Below are positions 1-7,539 of a DNA stretch of 10,880 nucleotides, one piece after another. The notes under the pieces were generated by a model. That model worked only from the letters and a program-made list of their open reading frames with translations. It had not been told where the DNA came from and searched no databases. Position 1 is the first letter of the stretch. Each line of letters begins with the position of its first letter. The position numbers and the translations under genes were made by a program. The stretch is taken from positions 1 through 10,880 of the forward strand of contig JAEWHQ010000030.1 of assembly GCA_023387715.1 (NCBI GenBank). Reading direction: 5' to 3'. This DNA comes from Pseudomonadota bacterium. GTDB taxonomy: Bacteria; Pseudomonadota; Alphaproteobacteria; Rhizobiales; Rhizobiaceae.

Positions 1-370
1 GATTATGACCAATAATCATCAGCGACTGACACTCTTCATAAAGATAGCCAAAATCCTGAATAGCCTGCAAATAATCCGATGCGCTGCCGCTATAAAGCCT
101 GTCACTAAATTCAATCATGGAGGCATCAGGCATTTGGGCTTGCGGCCAATAGGCCTGCAAATGCTCCATGGTTTGTTGTGTGCGCAAAGCAGCAGAGCAC
201 AAAATTGCTTCCGGTATCATATTTTGAGCGGCCATATTTTGTGCCAGCTCATCAATGATAGAAAAGCCGGAGGGATCAAGCGGCCGGTCAAAATCCTTTG
301 CTCCGATCGAAGGCCAGCTGGCCAGGGCATGACGTAATAAAAAAAGACGCTTCGGAGCTGATTTTGTCAT
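1..370 (-). CDS. sixA: SixA-like phosphohistidine phosphatase, 3' end cut off by the window
   Basis: This minus-strand reading frame starts with ATG at 370-368 and stays open to the window edge (123 codons, C-terminus missing). The N-terminus has the histidine-phosphatase signature L-L-R-H-A (Arg13, nucleophile His14). A second conserved motif, I-I-G-H-N, sits at residues 119-123 just before the edge. Histidine phosphatase (phosphoglycerate mutase-like) enzymes form a phospho-His intermediate, and small members like this resemble SixA, which dephosphorylates phosphohistidine on phosphotransfer proteins. An AGGT ribosome site lies about 6 bases upstream of the start. No signal peptide is visible, so it is probably cytoplasmic. 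It is divergent from dksA. The family is clear; the physiological partner cannot be read from sequence, and a link to phosphorelays such as CckA is only a guess from proximity. Confidence 0.85.
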   Translation of the reverse strand, partial: MTKSAPKRLFLLRHALASWPSIGAKDFDRPLDPSGFSIIDELAQNMAAQNMIPEAILCSAALRTQQTMEHLQAYWPQAQMPDASMIEFSDRLYSGSASDYLQAIQDFGYLYEECQSLMIIGHN

Positions 371-639
371 GTTTTACCTGAACTTATGAAGAACCGGGGC
401 TGGTGAATTGGGTTTTCTGTCTTAAATGCCAGTTTTCGTATGGATGCAGTAATTCTATCTTCATCTTACAGCATCGATATCTTAGATGTCACAAACGCTT
501 GTTATACCTTATGCGACTATTAAAGCGGTGTTTTTTCAGATAATTCAAGCTTCACAAGGAGAAAATACAACCTTTCCTTTAATTAAGCGAATAATCTTTG
601 GATACACACTAAAAAGTGGCAATAAAGGCTTATTTGATG

Positions 640-668
640 TTGTGCGGATGTGAATGTCGATTTATAGA
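640..668 (+). promoter_or_regulatory. Candidate sigma70-type promoter for dksA
   Basis: TTGTGC at 640-645 and TATAGA at 663-668 are separated by 17 bases. The match is 3/6 for the -35 box and 4/6 for the -10 box. Transcription would start near 675, giving a leader of roughly 25 bases. This is pattern matching only, and upstream promoters in the same AT-rich region remain possible. Confidence 0.35.
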
Positions 669-670
669 GA

Positions 671-695
671 CACCTCGTCTCCTAGGTGAGGGGTG
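671..695 (+). promoter_or_regulatory. dksA ribosome-binding site within a small inverted repeat
   Basis: CACCT (671-675) can pair with AGGTG (684-688), with a loop of eight. The purine-rich stretch from 684 to 693 is the Shine-Dalgarno region for ATG at 702, with GAGGGG at 688-693 spaced 8 bases. An in-frame GTG at 693 overlaps this Shine-Dalgarno sequence, which argues against it as the start. Pairing would partly hide the ribosome site, if the transcript begins upstream of 671. Confidence 0.45.
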
Positions 696-701
696 ATTCA
701 A

Positions 702-1118
702 ATGAGTGAATTAATTAACCTTGACTACAGGCCTGCCGATGACGAACCGTTCATGAATGAACGGCAGAAGTCGTATTTCCGTGGCAAGCTGATTGCTTGG
801 CGTAATGATATTTTACGTGAAGCCCGTGAAACACTAGAAACGTTACAACAAGAAAATTCAAACCATCCTGATTTGGCTGATCGTGCTTCGTCTGAAACAG
901 ATCGTTCTATTGAGCTTCGTGCCCGTGATCGTCAGCGTAAGCTTATCTCCAAAATCGATGCCGCTTTAGGACGGATTGATGAGGGTACATACGGGTTTTG
1001 TGAGGAGACCGGTGACCCAATCAGTCTGAAACGTTTGGATGCCCGTCCGATTGCCACGCTTTCAATTGAAGCGCAGGAACGCCATGAGCGTCGGGAAAAA
1101 ATTTATCGTGATGATTAA
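702..1118 (+). CDS. dksA: RNA polymerase-binding transcription factor DksA
   Basis: This 138-aa protein is a standard-length DksA/TraR-family factor. The family inserts a coiled coil into the secondary channel of RNA polymerase and works with ppGpp to reset rRNA and biosynthetic promoters under starvation. The coiled coil spans about residues 17-95, and the tip motif D57-x-x-D60-R-A62 matches the D-x-x-D-x-A tip essential in E. coli DksA. The globular domain has G-F-C100 followed by the conserved R-R/K-L-D-A-R-P segment. Of the four cysteines that bind zinc in E. coli DksA, only Cys100 remains; the others are Thr103, Ser121 and Ala124. Such cysteine-poor DksA proteins are known in alphaproteobacteria and should not need zinc. 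The ATG at 702 was chosen for its Shine-Dalgarno spacing. The gene is probably monocistronic, with a strong terminator downstream. Confidence 0.95.
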   Translation: MSELINLDYRPADDEPFMNERQKSYFRGKLIAWRNDILREARETLETLQQENSNHPDLADRASSETDRSIELRARDRQRKLISKIDAALGRIDEGTYGFCEETGDPISLKRLDARPIATLSIEAQERHERREKIYRDD

Positions 1119-1145
1119 TCTGACGATTTAATCATTAAACTATTT

Positions 1146-1178
1146 AAAAAGGGCTGTGTAATTCACAGCCCCTTTTTT
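1146..1178. terminator. Bidirectional rho-independent terminator between dksA and the convergent gene
   Basis: GGGCTGTG (1151-1158) pairs perfectly with CACAGCCC (1164-1171) across a five-base loop. Six T follow on the plus strand (1173-1178) and five A precede the stem (1146-1150), giving a T run on the minus strand. It can therefore stop dksA from the left and the FliO-like gene from the right. Confidence 0.9.
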
Positions 1179-1208
1179 ATGCGCATCATTCAAACACTCG
1201 TCCGGCGA

Positions 1209-2477
1209 TTAACGTTCCGGATTGATGGACAATTCGCCGAGCAGTTTTTCCATCTCATCTTCGATGTCAACTGACAAATCAGCTTCTATATCCGTCTCCA
1301 TGTCGAGCGAGGACAACAGCTCTTCTTCAAGCATAAATGCCATGTCATCTTCAACTTTTTGGGCATCAGGCTTTTCAGGTTCGAAAAAATCTGTGCTCAG
1401 ATCATTGAAAAGTGCCTGATCAAGCGCATCATCCAATGATGCAACATCATCGGATTTATCTGAGAAATTCAAATCAAAAGATGGTTCAGGCTTGGCTTCA
1501 ACAACAGGTGCCGGAATGGTTGGAGCTGCAACAGCAGGTGCATTTTGGGCAGGCTTAACATCATCAAGTGATGCAGATTTTTGCGCAGCAACATGATCAA
1601 GGCGACCGGAGGAGGCACCCGCAATACTTGCAGCGGCTGCTGCTGCCGCAGCAGCAGAAGTTGATGTGAGTACGCCTTGCGAAACTTGACTAAGAGGATA
1701 GGCCGGATGCGAACGCGTTGCTGGCTTTGCACTGGGCGCGGGTGCCGCAGGCATTACAGTGCGCGGTTGCGGAGCTAGCGGTGCAACACTTGGTGCAGCT
1801 GTTGCTGGTCGGGTGAAGTTTGGTGCTGGCGTTGAAACCGGTGCCTTTTGTACTTGTGCTACAGTTGGAGCGCTTGGCGCAAAGACTGGCGCGGCAGGGG
1901 CAACTGGTGCTGTCTGATTAACGACCGGTTCACGGACTGGTGCCATACCCCGCTCCGGTTTTGGCTCAGGCGCATTAAATTGCGGGGCAGGTGCAGCTTT
2001 AGAAACATCGCTTAAAGCCAGAGGGCTTACTGGCATTGTGCTGATTGGACGAGTTGGTGCGCGGCTAAAATCTTCAGCAAAATTCGGCGCAGCATCTTCC
2101 TGATAATCATCTTGATAACGGGCAATCTGCGCTTCAGTAATGCGTGAGCCACGTGCATAATCATTGTCAGGCGTAATGTTTTGTTCAACAACCACGTCAG
2201 TTGGGCCACCGATCAGGATCAGATGTTCGACATCGTCGCGACGAACAAGAACCAGCTTGCGCTGATTATCAACCATGGCCGCGTCAACAACGGCGAGGCG
2301 TGATGAGGGATCATGACGTTCATTTTGATAATTTACAGCGCCGGTTGAAGAGCCGCTCATGCGCTTAATGATCGCATAAATAATGAAGATAGCTACTAAG
2401 ATGGCAGCAAATAACAGTATGAACAGTACGATATTGGCGGCTCCTTCGCCAAGAATACCGCTAAGCGATTCCCTCAT
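1209..2477 (-). CDS. FliO-like single-pass membrane protein with Pro/Ala linker and acidic tail
   Basis: This 422-aa protein starts with ATG (2477-2475), with an AAAGGGG ribosome site 7 bases upstream (2485-2491). One transmembrane helix spans about residues 15-37 and is followed by basic residues, so the rest probably faces the cytoplasm. Residues about 60-101 form a compact domain with R-L-A-V-V-D, then L-V-L-V-R-R-D-x-V-E-H-L-I-L-I-G-G-P and D-V-V-V-E. This resembles the FliO/MopB-type domain of the flagellar export gate. Residues about 130-310 are a low-complexity Pro/Ala linker with a run of nine alanines. The last 90 or so residues are strongly acidic (Asp/Glu with Leu/Met/Phe), like a docking helix or disordered interaction segment. 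No flagellar gene is adjacent, and flagellar FliO is much shorter. It lies between dksA and cckA, divergent from cckA. The FliO-like assignment is by motif recall; function unknown. Confidence 0.7.
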   Translation of the reverse strand: MRESLSGILGEGAANIVLFILLFAAILVAIFIIYAIIKRMSGSSTGAVNYQNERHDPSSRLAVVDAAMVDNQRKLVLVRRDDVEHLILIGGPTDVVVEQNITPDNDYARGSRITEAQIARYQDDYQEDAAPNFAEDFSRAPTRPISTMPVSPLALSDVSKAAPAPQFNAPEPKPERGMAPVREPVVNQTAPVAPAAPVFAPSAPTVAQVQKAPVSTPAPNFTRPATAAPSVAPLAPQPRTVMPAAPAPSAKPATRSHPAYPLSQVSQGVLTSTSAAAAAAAAASIAGASSGRLDHVAAQKSASLDDVKPAQNAPAVAAPTIPAPVVEAKPEPSFDLNFSDKSDDVASLDDALDQALFNDLSTDFFEPEKPDAQKVEDDMAFMLEEELLSSLDMETDIEADLSVDIEDEMEKLLGELSINPER

Positions 2478-2965
2478 CCTGTGACCCCTTTGAATTTTCG
2501 ATCAGGACTATTTCATTAAATGCAGACCAACTGGCTTAACCTTCTGATTAAGCCAATATACCTGATCTGTTTTCAAGCTGCATATCTACAAGAGATCAAT
2601 CGCAGCACAATGGTTTAAGTTAATTACAGTCTATAAAAAATGTGGTTAAAATCGTGTTTGCATTGTTAATTGGCTTTTTACAGTCCTTAAGCGCTTAAAA
2701 TGCCCCATAAATATAAAACCATCAAAACCGCATATTGCTAAACGATTCGCGCCCCGTTCCTTGTATGAGCCATCTATGGCTAGCTTGGTTGGACACGGGC
2801 TTGGTGGCCGGATTTTGCTGCAATAAACACCTTGAGCATCAGCCTTATCTGTTTATGAGTGAACAGCTTACAGGAAATTTTAATGCAAGAGTAGTTTAGC
2901 GCGTTAAAATTAGCTATCACAGCACGAGCGATAAAAGAAAATCTAAAGACAGGGTGGCGGGGCGT
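2478..2965. promoter_or_regulatory. Divergent promoter region of the FliO-like gene and cckA, rich in TTAA
   Basis: This region of nearly 490 bp without a convincing gene must carry both promoters. It contains about ten TTAA tetranucleotides, an 8-bp inverted repeat (TGGCTTAA at 2532-2539 and TTAAGCCA at 2548-2555, spacer 8) and a perfect 12-bp palindrome, TTAAGCGCTTAA, at 2687-2698. TTAA is the half-site of CtrA, the regulator downstream of CckA. However, I find no canonical TTAA-N7-TTAA spacing here, so CtrA control is only a suggestion. A GANTC methylation-type site (GATTC) is at 2744-2748. Confidence 0.5.
2832..2859 (+). promoter_or_regulatory. Candidate sigma70-type promoter for cckA
   Basis: TTGAGC at 2832-2837 and TATGAG at 2854-2859 are separated by 16 bases, matching about four of six consensus bases in each box. 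A transcript would begin near 2866 and have a leader of about 100 bases. This is a weak prediction from pattern alone. Confidence 0.25.
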
Positions 2966-5554
2966 ATGTCTCAGCAAACAAAGACCGAACTTTATTCAAG
3001 ACCGGTTGTAAACGAAAAACCGACAGCGGGATCCGGCCTCAGATTATTGGTACTCGGTCTCGTGCTGATTGCGCTTACCGTGTTTTTCTTCCTGTTTCGT
3101 GATCAATTAGGTGAGGGCTTTGTGCTGGCATTGCTTGGAATACTGGCAATGCTGGGGGTCTTTTATCTGTTTGGTTCCACCATTGGCCTGATTAAGTTTA
3201 ATCGCGGTGTGAAAGACGGGCAATTATCCCATTCTTTCCTCGATACAATGCCGGAAGGCACGGTTGTTTCCGACACCAAAGGCCATATTGTCTATGCAAA
3301 TCAGGCCTACGCGCAGATGACGGGCGCTGCTAACAGCGATGAATTGCGCTCACTTGATGCTATTTTGACGTCCGAATCCGGTGGCTCGGATGCTATTTAT
3401 CGCTTGTCCAATGCCGTGCGCGATGGTTTTTCTGCGCAGGAAGAAATTCGCCTGACCGGCCCCTTGGTTCATAGCCATAATTTACATTCCACCAGCCTGA
3501 CGCCGACATGGTATCGCATCAAAGCGCGCCCTGTCGCTGCAAGTGAACTACATAAGGGCCCGTTGGTCGCGTGGCAGATTGCCGATATTTCGCAGGAACG
3601 CGCCGAACAGGAGCGCTTTTTTCAGGACTTGCAGGAGGCAATCGATCATCTTGATCATGCACCCGCCGGTTTCTTTTCTGCCGATGCAAATGGCCGGATT
3701 ATCTATCTCAATGCAACATTGGCCGAATGGCTCGGTGTTGATCTGGCAGGATTTGTGCCGGGTTCCTTAACGCTTAATGATATTGTTGCCGGAAACGGCA
3801 TGGCCTTGATTAATTCCGTTAAAGCCGAACCAGGTTCCAGCCGTAACTCCGTCATTGATCTGGATCTTGCCAAGCGCAATGGCCAAAGTCTGGCTGTTCG
3901 CTTCTATCATCGTGTGCAGATGCAGCGTGATGGTTTGCGCGGCACCAGCCGCACTATCGTTTTAAACCGTGCGGAAGGCGATGATTCATCGGCGGCGCTG
4001 CGTTCAGCCGAAGTGCGCTTTACCCGCTTCTTCAATTCGGCACCGATGGCCATTGCTGCGGTTGACAGTAAAGGGCACACTTTACGCACCAATGCGCGTT
4101 TCCTCGATATTTTCTCCGGTGTTGTTGAAGCTGATTCAGTTGAACGCGGTTTTCCGGTGGAATCGGTAGTGCATGAGCGCGACCGTGAAACCTTCTCGCG
4201 TGCGCTGACCGCAGCCTTTGCAGGCCAAGCCAGCATTACACCGATTGATACGGTGTTGCCGGGCAATGAAGAGCGTCATGTGCGCTTTTATATCAGCCCT
4301 GTCACCGATATTGGCGGTGAGGATGCCGATGAGGCAGCAATTGTTTCCGCAGTTGAAACGACCGAGCAAAAAGCCCTTGAAGGACAGATGGCACAAAGTC
4401 AGAAAATGCAGGCTGTTGGGCAGCTTGCTGGCGGTATCGCCCATGACTTCAACAATGTGCTGACCGCCATTATCATGTCGTCGGATCTGCTGCTGAGCAA
4501 TCACCGTGCTTCCGATCCGTCCTTCCCTGATATTATGAATATCAAGCAGAATGCCAATCGTGCCGCCTCTTTAGTGCGACAGCTATTGGCCTTCTCACGC
4601 CGACAGACTTTGCGTCCGGAAGTACTTGATCTTACCGACGTGCTTGCAGATTTACGTATGTTGCTGGCAAGGCTGGTGGGCAAAGATATTGATCTGAAAA
4701 TCGAGCATGGCCGTGATCTTTGGCCGGTGCGTGCTGATCTTGGTCAGTTTGAGCAGGTAGCTGTCAATCTGGCGGTAAATGCCCGTGATGCAATGCCGGA
4801 AGGTGGTTTGATTACGCTTCGCACCCGCAACATGCCGCAGGCAGAAGTTGCAGCCCTGCAATATCGTGAATTGCCGGAAGCTGATTATGTTGTCTTCGAG
4901 GTACAAGACAGCGGCAGCGGTATCGCACCGGATGTTTTGGAGAAGATTTTTGAACCGTTTTTCACTACCAAAGAAGTAGGCAAGGGCACCGGCCTCGGTC
5001 TCTCCATGGTTTACGGTATCATCAAACAGACTGGCGGCTTTATTTATTGCGATTCCGAACTTGGCACCGGCACAGTGTTTAAAATCTTCCTGCCGCGCCA
5101 TGTTGTTGAGCATAAAGCCGAAAGCGAACAGGCTCCGGCTGTTAAAGAGAAAAAACAAGAGAAAAACGCCGACCTTTCAGGCTCTGCAACTGTGTTGCTG
5201 GTCGAAGATGAGGATGCTGTGCGTATGGGCGGCGTGCGTGCGCTGCAATCGCGTGGTTATACGGTGCATGAGGCTGCATCCGGCGTAGAAGCACTGGAAG
5301 TGCTGGAAGAGCTGGGCGGCAAGGTTGATATCGTTGTTTCTGACGTTGTTATGCCGGAAATGGACGGGCCGACACTGCTGCGTGAATTGCGTATTCATTA
5401 CCCTGACATCAAGTTTATTTTTGTGTCCGGTTATGCCGAAGATGCTTTTGCGCGTAATCTGCCGGAAGATGCCAAATTTGGCTTCTTGCCCAAACCGTTC
5501 TCGCTCAAACAGCTTGCAACTGCCGTTAAGGAAATGCTCGAGAAAGAAGACTGA
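2966..5554 (+). CDS. cckA: Cell-cycle hybrid sensor histidine kinase/phosphatase CckA
   Basis: This 862-aa hybrid kinase has all the parts of alphaproteobacterial CckA. Two transmembrane helices lie at about residues 25-44 and 51-72. PAS-type sensor regions follow at roughly 86-200, 225-335 and 350-465. The HisKA domain carries G-G-I-A-H-D-F-N-N with phospho-acceptor His493. The ATPase domain has the N box around Asn605, D-S-G-S-G from Asp648 and the G-K-G-T-G-L-G-L lid at 672-679. The C-terminal receiver has acidic pocket E747-D-E-D, phospho-acceptor Asp793 and conserved Lys843. In Caulobacter, CckA passes phosphate through ChpT to CtrA and CpdR, or removes it when bound to c-di-GMP, so controlling cell-cycle progression; the same phosphorelay is known in Brucella. 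A GTG at 2954 in frame would add four residues; I prefer ATG at 2966 because the GGGTGGCGGGG stretch then lies upstream. All catalytic motifs look intact. Confidence 0.95.
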   Translation: MSQQTKTELYSRPVVNEKPTAGSGLRLLVLGLVLIALTVFFFLFRDQLGEGFVLALLGILAMLGVFYLFGSTIGLIKFNRGVKDGQLSHSFLDTMPEGTVVSDTKGHIVYANQAYAQMTGAANSDELRSLDAILTSESGGSDAIYRLSNAVRDGFSAQEEIRLTGPLVHSHNLHSTSLTPTWYRIKARPVAASELHKGPLVAWQIADISQERAEQERFFQDLQEAIDHLDHAPAGFFSADANGRIIYLNATLAEWLGVDLAGFVPGSLTLNDIVAGNGMALINSVKAEPGSSRNSVIDLDLAKRNGQSLAVRFYHRVQMQRDGLRGTSRTIVLNRAEGDDSSAALRSAEVRFTRFFNSAPMAIAAVDSKGHTLRTNARFLDIFSGVVEADSVERGFPVESVVHERDRETFSRALTAAFAGQASITPIDTVLPGNEERHVRFYISPVTDIGGEDADEAAIVSAVETTEQKALEGQMAQSQKMQAVGQLAGGIAHDFNNVLTAIIMSSDLLLSNHRASDPSFPDIMNIKQNANRAASLVRQLLAFSRRQTLRPEVLDLTDVLADLRMLLARLVGKDIDLKIEHGRDLWPVRADLGQFEQVAVNLAVNARDAMPEGGLITLRTRNMPQAEVAALQYRELPEADYVVFEVQDSGSGIAPDVLEKIFEPFFTTKEVGKGTGLGLSMVYGIIKQTGGFIYCDSELGTGTVFKIFLPRHVVEHKAESEQAPAVKEKKQEKNADLSGSATVLLVEDEDAVRMGGVRALQSRGYTVHEAASGVEALEVLEELGGKVDIVVSDVVMPEMDGPTLLRELRIHYPDIKFIFVSGYAEDAFARNLPEDAKFGFLPKPFSLKQLATAVKEMLEKED

Positions 5555-6780
5555 TGCGCGAGACAGAAAAGCGTATCGTACCACCGGCTGATTTTGCGAT
5601 TATCGGCGGTGGGCCTGCCGGTTTAATGGCGGCTGATTATTTAAGCCGCCACGGACAAAAGGTAACGCTTTATGAGCGGATGCCAACCGTTGGCCGCAAG
5701 TTTTTAATGGCAGGTAAATCAGGACTTAATCTGACGCATAATGAAGATTTTGAGCGCTTTATCACGCGTTACGGCGACCGCTTACCGTTTTTAAAGCCTA
5801 TGATTGATGGTTTTACACCTTCGGATTTGCGCCAATGGGCAGATGATCTCGGGGCTGAAACATATGTCGGGACTTCAGGCAAAATTTTTCCAAAAGTCAT
5901 GAAGGCATCGCCGCTGCTGCGTGCTTGGATCAGCCGGCTGCAAGAGCAGGGCGTGGTGATTAAAACACGTCATGAATGGCTGGGTTTTAAAGATGAAGGC
6001 CATATTGTGCGCACGCCTGATGGTGAGCTTTTCATCAAACCTGATGCCACTATTTTTGCGTTGGGTGGTGCAAGCTGGCCAAAGCTTGGTTCTGATGGTG
6101 GCTGGCAAAAAGAATTTGCAGCCCACGCAATTGATTTTGAACCATTGAAGCCTGCCAATTGCGGTTTTGATGTGGATTGGAGCACTGATTTTAAAGAACG
6201 CTTTGCCGGTGAACCGGTTAAAACCGTGGTGGCAAGGGCAGGTGACCATAGATTGCAGGGCGAATTTGTCATTACGCCTGACGGTGTCGAAGGCAGCCTC
6301 ATCTATGCTTTTGCAGCAGATTTGCGCGATAATTTGCTTGGAAACCAAAAAACCGTGCTGACCCTTGATTTGGCACCCGCCCAAACAGCAGAAAAACTCA
6401 CGCAAGCTTTACAGCGTCAAAATCCGAAAGCCAGCCTTTCAACGAAATTGCGTAAAGCAGCCGGATTAAGCCCTGTCAAAATTGCATTATTGCGTGAATT
6501 GCCACCACTTTTGCCCCACGAAGATATTGTGGATCGCATTAAAAATTATCCGCTCACTATGCAAAAAACGCGCCCGATTGAAGAAGTGATTTCATCTGCC
6601 GGTGGCGTGCGCTTTGGTGCGTTGAATGATGATTTGATGCTGATGAACAGAGCAGGCACATTCATTGCGGGAGAAATGCTTGATTGGGAAGCGCCGACAG
6701 GTGGTTACCTTTTAACCGCTTGTTTTGCTACCGGATTACATTGCGCGCGCGGTGCCTTGCAATGGGTTTTACAAAAGTAA
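5554..6780 (+). CDS. BaiN/HI0933-family flavoprotein (NAD(P)/FAD-dependent oxidoreductase, PP_4765-like)
   Basis: This 408-aa protein opens with a Rossmann FAD-binding motif G-G-G-P-A-G (residues 18-23), with the ribose-binding acidic Glu41 at the end of the second strand. Next come the family segment G-R-K-F-L-M-A-G-K-S-G-x-N-x-T-H (47-62), S-A-G-G-V (348-352) and the C-terminal F-I-A-G-E-x-L-D-W-E-A-P-T-G-G-Y block (370-385). That block is typical of the HI0933/YhiN/BaiN flavoproteins, and the D-W-x-A-P-T-G-G-Y form fits the PP_4765-type subgroup. The substrate and reaction of this subgroup are not established, to my knowledge. There is no signal peptide or membrane segment, so it is cytoplasmic. 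Its ATG shares one base with the cckA stop codon, so it is probably co-transcribed and translationally coupled with cckA. No terminator is visible downstream. Confidence 0.88.
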   Translation: MRETEKRIVPPADFAIIGGGPAGLMAADYLSRHGQKVTLYERMPTVGRKFLMAGKSGLNLTHNEDFERFITRYGDRLPFLKPMIDGFTPSDLRQWADDLGAETYVGTSGKIFPKVMKASPLLRAWISRLQEQGVVIKTRHEWLGFKDEGHIVRTPDGELFIKPDATIFALGGASWPKLGSDGGWQKEFAAHAIDFEPLKPANCGFDVDWSTDFKERFAGEPVKTVVARAGDHRLQGEFVITPDGVEGSLIYAFAADLRDNLLGNQKTVLTLDLAPAQTAEKLTQALQRQNPKASLSTKLRKAAGLSPVKIALLRELPPLLPHEDIVDRIKNYPLTMQKTRPIEEVISSAGGVRFGALNDDLMLMNRAGTFIAGEMLDWEAPTGGYLLTACFATGLHCARGALQWVLQK

Positions 6781-6804
6781 GCGCGGGTTTTCATTTCAGT
6801 TTAC

Positions 6805-6833
6805 ATTACATATTGTTCATGTTTTTTTATAAT
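6805..6833 (+). promoter_or_regulatory. Candidate sigma70 promoter for the BA14K-family gene
   Basis: A perfect TATAAT at 6828-6833 lies 17 bases downstream of ATTACA (6805-6810, 4/6 to TTGACA). The start point would be near 6840, leaving a leader of about 80 bases before ATG 6922. The gap upstream of this gene is otherwise AT-rich and non-coding. Confidence 0.45.
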
Positions 6834-6921
6834 GCTGTTCATCAACGGTTCATGCGGCACATTATAACTTGAATTACTCTCTTCATTCAGGACTTTTCTC
6901 TATTTCCAATGGAGTTTTAAA

Positions 6922-7479
6922 ATGAAACGTCTCGTTACAACTCTTTGTGCCACCGGCATCAGTGCAGGTATCATTCTTTCCTCAGTCGCGGGTTCACTCG
7001 CGGCACCGATTTTGCCGACAGCACTCATCAATCCGTCCAATGTCGTGGATGTGCAACATAAGCGTCCGCCGCAACATTCAAACAATCACCGGCCACGTCC
7101 GCCGCATCAGGCAAACAAACCGCGTCCTCCGCAAAATTCACATAAACCGCGCCCCCCGCATCATAATGCCCATAAACCACGTCCGCCACAGCACAGCCAT
7201 AAGCCGTCACGCCCGGGTTATTGGAATGGTCATAATGGCTATCAGCATTCGCGTCCGGGCTATCGGCGTCACAGCGATGGTTGGTGGTATCCAATTGCAG
7301 CCTTTGCACTGGGTGCAGCAATTGTGGGTGCAACAACACCAAAGCAACCAGCACAACCTTCTATGAGCCAGTCACATGTAAACTGGTGTGCGAATAAATA
7401 TCGCTCATATCGTGCTTATGATAATACATTCCAGCCATATAATGGCCCGCGCAAACTATGCTATTCACCATATAGCTGA
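6922..7479 (+). CDS. Exported BA14K-family protein with His/Pro-rich repeats
   Basis: This 185-aa protein has a GGAG ribosome site at 6911-6914, spaced 7 bases from the ATG. A signal peptide is clear: K2-R3, a hydrophobic core and likely cleavage near Ala28. Residues about 47-98 are a degenerate tandem repeat of the type H-K-P-R-P-P with many His, Asn and Gln. A second hydrophobic segment lies at about 122-139. The C-terminal 35 residues match the BA14K domain, with V-N-W-C156, several Tyr, and C180-Y-S-P near the end; the two cysteines probably form a disulphide in the periplasm. The family is named for the 14-kDa immunoreactive Brucella protein, to which lectin-like activity has been attributed. 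The His-rich insert could bind metal or polyanions, which is inference. The gene appears monocistronic, with its own promoter and terminator. Confidence 0.85.
   Translation: MKRLVTTLCATGISAGIILSSVAGSLAAPILPTALINPSNVVDVQHKRPPQHSNNHRPRPPHQANKPRPPQNSHKPRPPHHNAHKPRPPQHSHKPSRPGYWNGHNGYQHSRPGYRRHSDGWWYPIAAFALGAAIVGATTPKQPAQPSMSQSHVNWCANKYRSYRAYDNTFQPYNGPRKLCYSPYS
7060..7216 (+). repeat. Degenerate tandem repeat encoding H-K-P-R-P-P units
   Basis: About six imperfect copies, 24-33 bases each, of a unit encoding (H/N)-(K/R)-(P)-R-P-P-(Q/H)-(H/N). The central copies share the DNA core CATAAACCRCG. Unit length varies by whole codons, so the frame is kept. This looks like slippage or recombination-prone low-complexity coding DNA. 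Confidence 0.7.
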
Positions 7480-7504
7480 CAAAAATCGTATAGATTTTAA
7501 TTTT

Positions 7505-7539
7505 AAAGCCCGTCTTCATCGCCATGAAGGCGGGCTTTT
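7505..7539 (+). terminator. Rho-independent terminator of the BA14K-family gene
   Basis: GCCCGTCTTCAT (7508-7519) pairs with ATGAAGGCGGGC (7524-7535) around a four-base loop, with a single G-T wobble. It is flanked by AAA before and TTTT after. It begins 26 bases after the stop codon. Confidence 0.88.

Larger units (their letters stand above)
371..701. other. Divergent intergenic region between sixA-like gene and dksA
   Basis: About 330 bp without a convincing gene. It must hold the promoters of the minus-strand SixA-like gene and of dksA. The part nearest dksA carries a plausible sigma70-type promoter and a small hairpin around the ribosome site, listed separately. An AAGGAG at 556-561 has no start codon at a useful distance. 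The longest ATG frame I found here is about 27 codons and has nothing to support it. Confidence 0.6.

Noticed and set aside
5..337. Plus-strand open frame of 110 codons at the left edge
   Set aside because: The opposite strand encodes a recognisable SixA-like phosphatase with R-H and G-H-N motifs; the plus frame has no motif.
556..561. AAGGAG ribosome-site-like sequence
   Set aside because: No ATG, GTG or TTG follows at a usable distance with a frame of any length; chance in AT-rich DNA.
1620..1660. Trinucleotide GCT/GCA run as a possible unstable repeat
   Set aside because: It encodes nine alanines with mixed codons inside a low-complexity linker, so it is ordinary coding low complexity and not a pure repeat tract.
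4652..5158. Long open frame antisense to the kinase domain of cckA
   Set aside because: It is fully covered by a well-supported catalytic region on the other strand, has no recognisable domain and shows Cys/His/Phe-rich composition typical of antisense frames.
5875..6405. 176-codon open frame antisense to the flavoprotein gene
   Set aside because: It lies inside a clearly conserved gene, has no motif and no ribosome site worth noting.
6684..6872. Short plus-strand frame running out of the flavoprotein gene
   Set aside because: Most of it is out-of-frame flavoprotein coding sequence, and its end covers the likely promoter of the BA14K-family gene.
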